Source: Streptococcus didelphis DSM 15616
GTDB taxonomy: Bacteria > Bacillota > Bacilli > Lactobacillales > Streptococcaceae
Length of the DNA: 64,000 nt
Assembly: GCF_000380005.1 (NCBI RefSeq)
Contig: NZ_KB904195.1
Location: 46,477-110,476, forward strand
Reading direction: 5' to 3'
Part shown: positions 56,471-64,000 of the stretch, piece by piece
Layout of the letters: every line of letters starts with the position of its first letter
Position numbering within the stretch: the stretch's first letter is position 1
The notes under the pieces: model-generated
What the model saw: only the letters and a program-made list of their open reading frames with translations
What the model was told of the DNA's origin: nothing
Databases searched by the model: none
Position numbers and translations under genes: made by a program

Positions 56471-57400
56471 ATGACAAAAATAGCTTTCTTGTTTGCTGGT
56501 CAAGGTGCTCAAAAGTTAGGGATGACTAGAGATTTTTATGATGCTTATCCCATTGTTAAAGATACTTTTAACCAGGCCAGTGAACTATTAGGATATGATC
56601 TACGACACTTAATTGATAATGATGCTGAAAAATTAAATCAAACGCGTTATACTCAGCCAGCTATCTTAACAAGTTCAGTTGCAATTTATCGTGTCTTAAA
56701 ATCATTTGAGATCAAGCCTAGTATGGTAGCAGGCTTATCACTCGGGGAGTATTCAGCCTTAGTTGCTTCAGGAGCAATCACCTTTAGGGATGCCTTACTT
56801 CTAGTAGCTAAACGTGGACAATTTATGGAAGAAGCAGCCCCTGCAGGGTCTGGGAAAATGGTGGCTGTTTTAAATACAGATCCCGAAATTATAGAAGCAG
56901 CCTGTCAGAAAGCTCGGTCTAAAGGAATAGTTGCACCAGCAAATTATAATACCCCTCAACAAATTGTAATTGGGGGTGAAACGCAAGCTCTTAATCAAGC
57001 TCTTGAATATTTGAAAGAAGAGGGAGTTAAACGCTTAATTCCTTTGAATGTCTCAGGTCCTTTTCACACAGCTCTTTTAGAGCCAGCTAGTCAAAGACTA
57101 AGTCAAGAGTTACTAAAAGTTCACTTTAAAGACTTTACAATTCCTTTAATAGGTAATACAGAAGCCCAAGTGATGACGAAAGAAAGAATTCCAGAATTAC
57201 TTGCTCGTCAGGTAATGGAACCTGTCAGGTTTTATGATTCGGTCAATAAACTCAAAGAACTAGGTTGTGATGAGATTATCGAAATAGGACCAAGTAGTGT
57301 CTTGAGTGGCTTCATTAAAAAAATCGATAAAAATCTTAAGACAAGTTCAATCGATACTATAAAATCGTTAAGACTATATTTAGAAGAAGAGAGGATATAA
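56471..57400 (+). CDS. fabD: Malonyl-CoA:ACP transacylase
   Basis: A 309-residue transacylase that moves malonyl from CoA to ACP. The start KIAFLFAGQGAQKLGM holds GQGAQ, and the nucleophile Ser is in AGLSLGEYSAL. The catalytic His lies in NVSGPFHTALL. It lies 29 nt after fabK and touches fabG directly. Length and motifs are typical. Confidence 0.97.
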   Translation: MTKIAFLFAGQGAQKLGMTRDFYDAYPIVKDTFNQASELLGYDLRHLIDNDAEKLNQTRYTQPAILTSSVAIYRVLKSFEIKPSMVAGLSLGEYSALVASGAITFRDALLLVAKRGQFMEEAAPAGSGKMVAVLNTDPEIIEAACQKARSKGIVAPANYNTPQQIVIGGETQALNQALEYLKEEGVKRLIPLNVSGPFHTALLEPASQRLSQELLKVHFKDFTIPLIGNTEAQVMTKERIPELLARQVMEPVRFYDSVNKLKELGCDEIIEIGPSSVLSGFIKKIDKNLKTSSIDTIKSLRLYLEEERI

Positions 57401-58135
57401 ATGGAAATCAAAGGTAAAAATGTTATTATTACTGGCTCAACAAGAGGTATTGGCCTAGCAATTGCCCATCAATTTGCAAGTTTGGGCGCAAATATTGTTT
57501 TAAATGGTCGCAGCCAGGTGTCAGAGGCAATCTTGTCTGAATTTGAAAAATATCCTGTTCAGGTCCTATTTATAGCAGGTGATGTTTCTAATCTTGTGGA
57601 TGCCAAAGATATGGTTAATCAAACTATAGAAAAATTAGGTTCAGTGGATATTTTAATTAATAATGCTGGCATCACAAATGATAAAATCATGCTTAAGATG
57701 ACACAAGAAGATTTTGAAAGTGTTTTGAAAATTAATCTAACAGGTACTTTTAATATGACACAATCAGTCTTGAAGCCGATGACAAAGGCTCGCCAGGGTG
57801 CTATTATCAACATATCAAGTGTAGTTGGTCTGACTGGAAATGTTGGTCAAGCCAACTATGCTGCCTCAAAAGCTGGTCTAATTGGTTTTTCAAAATCAGT
57901 AGCTAGAGAAGTTGCTGGACGAGGAATTTGTGTCAATGTTATCGCGCCTGGCTTTATTGAATCTGATATGACAGAAGTTGTTTCAGAGAAAATGAAAAGT
58001 GCTATTTTAGAGCAAATTCCCTTAAAACGAATCGGTAAGGCAGAAGAAGTGGCCCGATTAACTAGTTTTTTAGCTAGTCAAGCTTATATCACTGGACAAG
58101 TCATTGCCATCGATGGCGGAATGACCATGCAATAA
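57401..58135 (+). CDS. fabG: 3-oxoacyl-ACP reductase FabG
   Basis: A 244-residue SDR enzyme reducing 3-oxoacyl-ACP with NADPH. Motifs: nucleotide-binding TGSTRGIG, NNAGIT, catalytic Ser in NISSVVGLTGN, and YAASKAGLIGFSKS (Tyr, Lys). The C-terminal GQVIAIDGGMTM is also typical. The ATG starts directly after the fabD stop, with AGAGAGG inside fabD as SD. Confidence 0.97.
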   Translation: MEIKGKNVIITGSTRGIGLAIAHQFASLGANIVLNGRSQVSEAILSEFEKYPVQVLFIAGDVSNLVDAKDMVNQTIEKLGSVDILINNAGITNDKIMLKMTQEDFESVLKINLTGTFNMTQSVLKPMTKARQGAIINISSVVGLTGNVGQANYAASKAGLIGFSKSVAREVAGRGICVNVIAPGFIESDMTEVVSEKMKSAILEQIPLKRIGKAEEVARLTSFLASQAYITGQVIAIDGGMTMQ

Positions 58136-58149
58136 ATTGAGGTAGAAAA

Positions 58150-59382
58150 ATGACATTTAACAGAGTAGTCGTAACAGGTTATGGAGTAACATCACCTATT
58201 GGAAATACCCCCCAAGACTTTTGGTCAAGTATAAAAAATGGTAAAATTGGTATTGGTCCAATCACAAAATTTGATACCAGTGATTACCTTGTTAAAAATG
58301 CTGCTGAAATCAAAGACTTTCCTTTTGATAAGTATTTTACTAGAAAAGATTTGAACCGCTATGATATGTACTCTATCTATGCCCTCTATGCTGCTTTGGA
58401 AGCTGTAAAAATGGCAGAGCTAGATACGCAGGCTATTAATACAGACCGCTTAGGGGTAATTGTAGCGACAGGTATTGGTGGTATTAAAGAAATTGAAGAA
58501 CAAGTGATTCGCTTACATGAAAAGGGAACAAGACGTGTTAAACCCATGACCCTTCCAAAAGCTTTGCCTAATATGGCGGCAGGAAATGTGGCAATGGCTA
58601 TTAATGCACATGGGATTTGTAAGTCAATTAATACAGCCTGCGCATCTTCTAATGATGCTATTGGTGATGCTTATCATAATATTAAATTTGGTCTTCAAGA
58701 TATGATGCTAGTAGGAGGAGCTGAAGCTTCTATTACACCATTTGCTATTTCTGGTTTCCAAAGCTTAACAGCCCTATCAACTACTGAAGATCCAAGTCGT
58801 AGTTCTATTCCTTTTGATAAAGATCGTAATGGTTTTATCATGGGGGAAGGCTCTGGTATGTTAGTCCTTGAAAGTTTAGAGCATGCTCAAAAACGTGGGG
58901 CAAGAATTTTAGCAGAAATTGTCGGTTATGGAAATACCTGCGATGCTTACCACATGACATCACCACACCCAGAAGGGCTTGGTGCAAGTAAGGCTATTCA
59001 GATTGCCCTTGATGATGCAGGTATTAAAGCAGAAGCAATTGGTTATGTCAATGCACACGGGACATCAACCCCTGCTAATGAAAAAGGCGAAAGCCAGGCT
59101 ATTGTAAATGTCCTAGGAAAAGAAGTACCTGTATCTTCGACAAAATCCTTTACAGGGCACCTTTTGGGCGCAGCCGGCGCGGTGGAAGCAATTGTAACTA
59201 TTGAAGCAATGCGTCATAACTATGTGCCAATGACTGCTGGCACACAGGTTCTATCAGATGATATTGAAGCTAATGTTATTTTTGGACAAGGAAAAGAAGC
59301 AAAAATAGATTATGCTATTTCTAATACCTTTGGCTTTGGAGGTCATAATGCTGTCCTTGCTTTCAAAAAATGGGAGGAATGA
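58150..59382 (+). CDS. fabF: 3-oxoacyl-ACP synthase II (FabF)
   Basis: A 410-residue elongating condensing enzyme. The nucleophile is C164 in NTACASSNDAIG; the two His lie in NAHGTSTP and SFTGHLLGAAG. The start RVVVTGYGVTSPIG is typical. It probably also does the temperature-responsive elongation of unsaturated chains. accB begins 2 nt after its stop codon, so translation is coupled. Confidence 0.97.
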   Translation: MTFNRVVVTGYGVTSPIGNTPQDFWSSIKNGKIGIGPITKFDTSDYLVKNAAEIKDFPFDKYFTRKDLNRYDMYSIYALYAALEAVKMAELDTQAINTDRLGVIVATGIGGIKEIEEQVIRLHEKGTRRVKPMTLPKALPNMAAGNVAMAINAHGICKSINTACASSNDAIGDAYHNIKFGLQDMMLVGGAEASITPFAISGFQSLTALSTTEDPSRSSIPFDKDRNGFIMGEGSGMLVLESLEHAQKRGARILAEIVGYGNTCDAYHMTSPHPEGLGASKAIQIALDDAGIKAEAIGYVNAHGTSTPANEKGESQAIVNVLGKEVPVSSTKSFTGHLLGAAGAVEAIVTIEAMRHNYVPMTAGTQVLSDDIEANVIFGQGKEAKIDYAISNTFGFGGHNAVLAFKKWEE

Positions 59383-59383
59383 A

Positions 59384-59842
59384 GTGGAAATTAAAGAAAT
59401 AAAGGATTTGATGGCCCAGTTTGATGCCTCTAATCTGAGAGAATTTTCTTTTAAAACAAAAGATGAGGAAATTAGCTTTAGTAAAAACGAATATACTAAA
59501 GTAGAGACTCCTCCACAAGTTCAAATAAAAGACGAGGCCAAACTAACAGAGGCTGCAAACCTATCTCAAACTGATGAGATGACAGCTTCTCTTCCAGAAA
59601 AAAAGGAAGGGCAAGTTGTTGATAGTCCCTTGGTAGGGGTTGCTTACCTGGCCCCGAGTCCAGGGGAACCTAATTTTGTTTCTGTAGGAGATCAAGTTAA
59701 AAAGGGTCAAACCTTACTTATCATTGAAGCTATGAAAGTAATGAATGAAGTCCCATCTCCTTGTGATGGAATTGTTACAGAGATTTTAGTTGCAAATGAA
59801 GAAGTTATTGAATTCGGTAAAGGCTTGGTAAGGATAACATGA
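59384..59842 (+). CDS. accB: Biotin carboxyl carrier protein of acetyl-CoA carboxylase
   Basis: A 152-residue carrier. The biotinylated K118 lies in IEAMKVMNE, in the C-terminal biotinyl domain; a flexible, charged linker covers about residues 30-80. The start is GTG 59384 with GGAGGA 5 nt upstream, just after the fabF stop. The longer in-frame part upstream lies wholly inside fabF and is not used. It overlaps fabZ by 4 nt (ATGA). Confidence 0.95.
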   Translation: MEIKEIKDLMAQFDASNLREFSFKTKDEEISFSKNEYTKVETPPQVQIKDEAKLTEAANLSQTDEMTASLPEKKEGQVVDSPLVGVAYLAPSPGEPNFVSVGDQVKKGQTLLIIEAMKVMNEVPSPCDGIVTEILVANEEVIEFGKGLVRIT

Positions 59843-60261
59843 TAGATATTCAAAAAATTCAAGAGGCCTTGCCCCACCGCTATCCTTTTTTATTGGTTGA
59901 TCGGGTGCTAGAGATTGAAGAAGATCAGATAGTTGCTCTTAAGAATGTTACTATTAATGAACCCTTCTTTGCTGGCCACTTTCCCGAGTACCCAGTAATG
60001 CCTGGGGTTTTAATCATGGAGGCCTTAGCTCAAACAGCTGGGGTACTGGAATTATCAAAAGAGCAGAATAAGGGTAAATTAGTCTTTTATGCAGGAATGG
60101 ATAAGGTTAGGTTCAAAAAGCAAGTCCGTCCTGGGGATCAACTCATTATGACAGCAAGATTTATTAAGAGACGTGCAAATATTGCAGTTGTTGAAGCAAA
60201 AGCTGAAGTGGATGGAAAGTTAGCAGCCAGTGGTCTCTTAACATTTGCTATTGGTAGCTAA
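59839..60261 (+). CDS. fabZ: 3-hydroxyacyl-ACP dehydratase FabZ
   Basis: A 140-residue hot-dog fold dehydratase removing water from 3-hydroxyacyl-ACP. Catalytic residues are in [22 protein letters not shown] (His in AGHFP, Glu in MEAL). It starts [22 protein letters not shown], as is typical. In streptococci it acts with FabM to set unsaturation. It overlaps accB and lies 25 nt before accC. Confidence 0.97.
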   Translation: MIDIQKIQEALPHRYPFLLVDRVLEIEEDQIVALKNVTINEPFFAGHFPEYPVMPGVLIMEALAQTAGVLELSKEQNKGKLVFYAGMDKVRFKKQVRPGDQLIMTARFIKRRANIAVVEAKAEVDGKLAASGLLTFAIGS

Positions 60262-60286
60262 GAAATCATATTCTGTGGAGGAAAAA

Positions 60287-61651
60287 ATGTTTAAAAAAAT
60301 CTTAATCGCCAACCGTGGCGAAATTGCTGTGCGGATTATTCGAGCAGCACGAGAATTAGGGATATCCACAGTTGCTGTTTACTCTGAGGCTGACAAGGAT
60401 GCTCTGCATACTATACTAGCTGATCAGGCTATTTGTATAGGCCCTGCTCGTTCTACAGACTCATACCTCAATATGAAATCGATTCTATCTGCAGCTATGA
60501 TTACAGGAGCACAGGCAATACATCCGGGCTTTGGTTTTTTAAGTGAAAACTCAAAATTTGCGACTATGTGTGAAGAGATGAATCTTAAGTTCATTGGCCC
60601 TTCGGCTAGTGTTATGGATAAGATGGGAGATAAAATCAATGCCCGTTCTGAAATGAAAAAAGCAGGAGTTCCTGTAATTCCTGGTTCAGAAGGGGAAATC
60701 TTTTCTGTCCAAGAAGCAAAGGGAATTGCAGCTAAAATAGGTTATCCCCTTATGCTTAAAGCTTCTGCTGGTGGTGGAGGTAAGGGTATTCGGAAGGTTG
60801 AGTCAGAATTTGGTTTAGAAGATGCCTTTAATTCAGCATCCCAAGAGGCTCTTAGTGCTTTTGGAAATGGAGCCATGTATGTGGAAAAAGTCATCTACCC
60901 AGCTAGACATATTGAAGTCCAAGTCTTAGGTGATGCTTATCAAAATGTTATTCATTTAGGGGAGCGTGATTGTTCTCTTCAAAGAAATAATCAGAAGGTT
61001 CTGGAAGAAAGCCCATCAATTGCTATTGGTCCAACCTTGAGAAAAGAAATGGGGGATGCCGCTGTAAGAGCAGCTAAAGCTGTGGATTACGAGAATGCAG
61101 GGACCATTGAATTTTTACTTGAGGAAGAAAGTGGACAGTTCTACTTTATGGAAATGAATACTCGGATTCAAGTAGAACATCCTGTAACGGAATTTGTAAC
61201 AGGTATAGATATTGTTAAGGAGCAGATTAAAATAGCTGCTGGCTTAGAACTTACTCATAGTCAAGAAGATATTCATATTAGTGGACATGCTATAGAGTGC
61301 CGAATAAACGCTGAAAATCCTAACCTTAATTTTGCTCCAAGTCCCGGTAAAATTACAGATCTTTATCTCCCATGTGGAGGAGTTGGTTTAAGGGTTGATT
61401 CAGCAGTCTATAATGGCTACACAATTCCCCCTTATTATGATAGTATGATTGCTAAAATAATTGTTCACGGAGAAGATCGTTTTGATGCTTTAATGAAAAT
61501 GCAAAGAGCTCTTTATGAATTAGAAATTGAAGGTATCAGTACAAATATAGAATTTCAATTGGATTTAATTTCTGATAAGCAAGTTATTGCAGGAGATTAT
61601 GACACTTCCTTTTTAATGGAAGACTTTTTACCTCATTATCATAAAGAATAG
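60287..61651 (+). CDS. accC: Biotin carboxylase of acetyl-CoA carboxylase
   Basis: A 454-residue ATP-grasp enzyme that carboxylates biotin on AccB. The start [25 protein letters not shown] is standard; [13 protein letters not shown] is the ATP loop, and [14 protein letters not shown] holds the catalytic acidic residues. GGAGGAAAAA precedes ATG 60287; the upstream open part overlaps fabZ and is not used. Confidence 0.97.
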   Translation: MFKKILIANRGEIAVRIIRAARELGISTVAVYSEADKDALHTILADQAICIGPARSTDSYLNMKSILSAAMITGAQAIHPGFGFLSENSKFATMCEEMNLKFIGPSASVMDKMGDKINARSEMKKAGVPVIPGSEGEIFSVQEAKGIAAKIGYPLMLKASAGGGGKGIRKVESEFGLEDAFNSASQEALSAFGNGAMYVEKVIYPARHIEVQVLGDAYQNVIHLGERDCSLQRNNQKVLEESPSIAIGPTLRKEMGDAAVRAAKAVDYENAGTIEFLLEEESGQFYFMEMNTRIQVEHPVTEFVTGIDIVKEQIKIAAGLELTHSQEDIHISGHAIECRINAENPNLNFAPSPGKITDLYLPCGGVGLRVDSAVYNGYTIPPYYDSMIAKIIVHGEDRFDALMKMQRALYELEIEGISTNIEFQLDLISDKQVIAGDYDTSFLMEDFLPHYHKE

Positions 61652-61659
61652 GAGTTTTT

Positions 61660-62526
61660 ATGGCATTATTTAGTAAAAAGGATAAGTATATTAGAATTAC
61701 GCCTAATAATTCCTTGAAAGGGCCTTCTAGCAACAATATTCCTGAGGTTCCGGATGAACTATTTGCAAAATGTCCTGCTTGTAAGCATTTGATTTATCAA
61801 AAAGACCTTGGCTTAGCAAAGATTTGTCCTGAGTGTTCCTACAATTTTAGGATTTCTGCTCAAGAGAGACTTGTTTTAACAGTAGACGAGGGTTCTTTTC
61901 AAGAGCTCTTTACGGAAATCGACACAAAAGACCCTCTTCATTTCCCTGCTTATAAAGAAAAATTAAGGAAAACAAGGCAGGAGACGGGTCTACATGAGGC
62001 AGTCCTTACAGGTAAAGCGCGTGTAAAGGGACAACCAATTGCTCTAGCTATTATGGATTCTCGTTTTATTATGGCAAGTATGGGCACTGTTGTGGGTGAA
62101 AAAATTACAGCCTTATTTGAATTGGCTACTAAGAAAGGTCTTCCACTTATTATCTTTACAGCTTCTGGTGGAGCCAGGATGCAGGAAGGAACCTTAAGCT
62201 TAATGCAGATGGCAAAAGTTTCAGCTGCTGTTAAAAAACATTCTAATGCAGGCCTTTTTTACTTAACTATTTTGACTGACCCTACTACTGGTGGTGTAAC
62301 AGCCAGTTTTGCTATGCAGGGTGATATTATTATTGCTGAGCCCCAATCCCTTGTTGGTTTTGCGGGGAGAAGGGTTATTGAAACGACTGTTCGTGAAAAT
62401 TTACCTGAAGATTTTCAAAAGGCAGAGTTTCTTTTGGCACATGGTTTTATTGATACCATTGTAAAAAGGACAGATATGAGAGATACCATAGCTTATTTAG
62501 TGGCTTTTCATGGAGGTAGTCGATGA
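61660..62526 (+). CDS. accD: Acetyl-CoA carboxylase carboxyltransferase subunit beta
   Basis: A 288-residue subunit with an N-terminal zinc finger (CPACKHLI and CPECSYNF) that may also bind nucleic acid. The crotonase-like carboxyltransferase core contains [21 protein letters not shown] and [10 protein letters not shown]. It pairs with AccA, whose ATG overlaps its end by 4 nt, which keeps the two subunits in balance. Confidence 0.97.
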   Translation: MALFSKKDKYIRITPNNSLKGPSSNNIPEVPDELFAKCPACKHLIYQKDLGLAKICPECSYNFRISAQERLVLTVDEGSFQELFTEIDTKDPLHFPAYKEKLRKTRQETGLHEAVLTGKARVKGQPIALAIMDSRFIMASMGTVVGEKITALFELATKKGLPLIIFTASGGARMQEGTLSLMQMAKVSAAVKKHSNAGLFYLTILTDPTTGGVTASFAMQGDIIIAEPQSLVGFAGRRVIETTVRENLPEDFQKAEFLLAHGFIDTIVKRTDMRDTIAYLVAFHGGSR

Positions 62527-63293
62527 CAGATGTTACAAGAATTTTAAAAGAGGCCAGAGATCAGGGCCGTCTTAGCACTTTAGAATATGCTAACTATATC
62601 TTTGACCACTTTATGGAACTTCATGGAGATAGGTATTTTGCTGATGATGGAGCTATCGTTGGTGGTATTGGTTATTTAGAAGATTGTCCTGTCACTGTCA
62701 TTGGGATTCAAAAAGGTTCTAATTTACAAGAAAACCTGTTTAGAAATTTTGGTCAACCTAATCCAGAAGGTTATCGTAAAGCTTTGCGCCTTATGAAGCA
62801 AGCTGAAAAATTTGGCCGACCAATAGTAACCCTGATTAATACCGCGGGCGCTTATCCAGGTGTGGGTGCTGAGGAAAGGGGACAAGGAGAAGCTATTGCT
62901 AGAAATCTTTTAGAGATGAGTGACTTGTCTGTTCCTATTATTGCTATTATTATTGGTGAAGGAGGATCAGGAGGAGCCTTAGCTTTAGCTTTAGCCGATC
63001 AAGTTTGGATGCTTGAGAATACCATCTATGCTGTTTTAAGTCCAGAAGGATTTGCTTCTATTTTATGGAAGGATGGTTCAAGGGCAACAGAAGCAGCTGA
63101 ATTGATGAAAATTACAGCCAAAGACCTTTATCAGTTGCAGGTTATTGATAAAATCATTCCTGAACGAGGCTATTTTTCTAGTGAAATCATGGATAATCTT
63201 AAGGAAGAACTAATTAAAGAATTAACTTACTTAAGAGGTTTGTCGCAAGAAGAGCTTTTAGAGAAGCGTTATCAAAGGTTTAGAAAATTTTAA
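62523..63293 (+). CDS. accA: Acetyl-CoA carboxylase carboxyltransferase subunit alpha
   Basis: A 256-residue subunit that completes the carboxyltransferase with AccD. Family blocks: [52 protein letters not shown] and [40 protein letters not shown] (the last is quoted as separate overlapping stretches of the same region, about residues 140-180). It is shorter at the N-terminus than the E. coli protein, as is usual for streptococci. It is the last gene of the fab/acc unit. Confidence 0.97.
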   Translation: MTDVTRILKEARDQGRLSTLEYANYIFDHFMELHGDRYFADDGAIVGGIGYLEDCPVTVIGIQKGSNLQENLFRNFGQPNPEGYRKALRLMKQAEKFGRPIVTLINTAGAYPGVGAEERGQGEAIARNLLEMSDLSVPIIAIIIGEGGSGGALALALADQVWMLENTIYAVLSPEGFASILWKDGSRATEAAELMKITAKDLYQLQVIDKIIPERGYFSSEIMDNLKEELIKELTYLRGLSQEELLEKRYQRFRKF

Positions 63294-63372
63294 AAATCCT
63301 AGAATGTACTGATTCCTAAAAGTTGGATAAAAAAACTAACGATTGGGGTGCAGTTCAGAACAGGATTTTTTT
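63290..63372 (+). terminator. Possible terminator after accA
   Basis: AAATCCT after the stop can pair with AGGATTT 64 nt later, followed by TTTTTC. The loop is long, so the call is moderate. Confidence 0.45.
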
Positions 63373-63383
63373 CTTACTCATAA

Positions 63384-63430
63384 AAAAAGACCAGTTATTA
63401 ATCTATTTAGGAGACTAAAAACTGGTTTTT
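63384..63430. terminator. Bidirectional terminator (accA/serS)
   Basis: ACCAGTT (63390-63396) pairs with AACTGGT (63420-63426). The minus strand then has CTTTTTTT, serving serS, and the plus strand has TTTTGC. Confidence 0.75.
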
Positions 63431-63456
63431 GCTTGTCATTTAGAAAGATTTTTTAA

Positions 63457-64000
<544 letters not shown>

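Noticed and set aside
59312..59383. Longer accB reading frame
   Set aside because: It lies fully inside fabF; GTG 59384 has its own SD.

Overview
The window is a low-GC Firmicute chromosome segment whose gene order and protein sequences fit a pyogenic-group Streptococcus. The main indicators are the uvrA, efp/nusB, secA/acpS/alr/recG, codY/gatCAB, hrcA/grpE/dnaK/dnaJ and fab/acc clusters, the streptococcal FabM/FabT/FabK version of fatty acid synthesis, and a SpyCEP-like LPXTG protease. I cannot fix the species from sequence alone. The window starts in a repeat-bearing spacer next to corA and ends inside serS. No rRNA, tRNA, CRISPR array, prophage or intact transposase gene was seen.

Layout. 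1-7.3 kb: corA (minus) and uvrA (plus) are divergent; a two-gene minus-strand set encodes exported proteins (an Excalibur-domain protein and a CxxC thioredoxin-like protein whose 3' end looks cut by a nonsense codon); then pepP and a dCMP deaminase. 7.5-12.5 kb: a 1652-residue cell-envelope subtilisin of the SpyCEP/PrtS type. 12.7-14.1 kb: efp, asp23-like, nusB. 14.2-18.7 kb: sucrose locus scrR-scrB (minus) and scrA (plus), with LacI-type operators between them. 18.9-26.2 kb: manA, secA, acpS, alr, recG. 26.3-34.6 kb: single metabolic genes (aldo/keto reductase, asparaginase, HAD-MazG fusion, UspA, AlaA-type aminotransferase, codY, nicotinamidase, 3-hydroxyacyl-CoA dehydrogenase). 34.8-38.9 kb: a CcpN-like regulator, the PPDK regulatory kinase and PPDK, behind a 35-nt perfect palindrome. 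39.1-42.3 kb: gatCAB. 42.4-47.1 kb: a small membrane protein, cspA, an ACT/UPF0210 pair, a phosphoglycerate mutase family gene and two wall-acting proteins. 47.1-52.5 kb: hrcA-grpE-dnaK and dnaJ with two CIRCE operators. 52.6-63.3 kb: the full fatty acid cluster fabM-fabT-fabH-acpP-fabK-fabD-fabG-fabF-accB-fabZ-accC-accD-accA with three FabT palindromes. 63.4 kb to the end: serS (minus, partial).

How the parts work together. Carbon-status regulation is visible as CcpA-type cre sites (near pepP, usp and the 3-hydroxyacyl-CoA dehydrogenase), ScrR operators, CcpN-type boxes and a CodY box in front of codY. HrcA/CIRCE controls the chaperones and FabT controls membrane lipid synthesis.

Most unusual observation. 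dnaK and dnaJ have no Shine-Dalgarno sequence next to their start codons. Each is instead preceded, 112-128 nt upstream, by an AAAGGA sequence and then a foldable stretch with the same helix order in both leaders, which could bring that AAAGGA next to the AUG. A miniature version (SD, 4-bp hairpin, AUG) precedes uvrA, and a third, degenerate copy sits upstream of the dnaJ element. This is inferred by hand folding and is untested.
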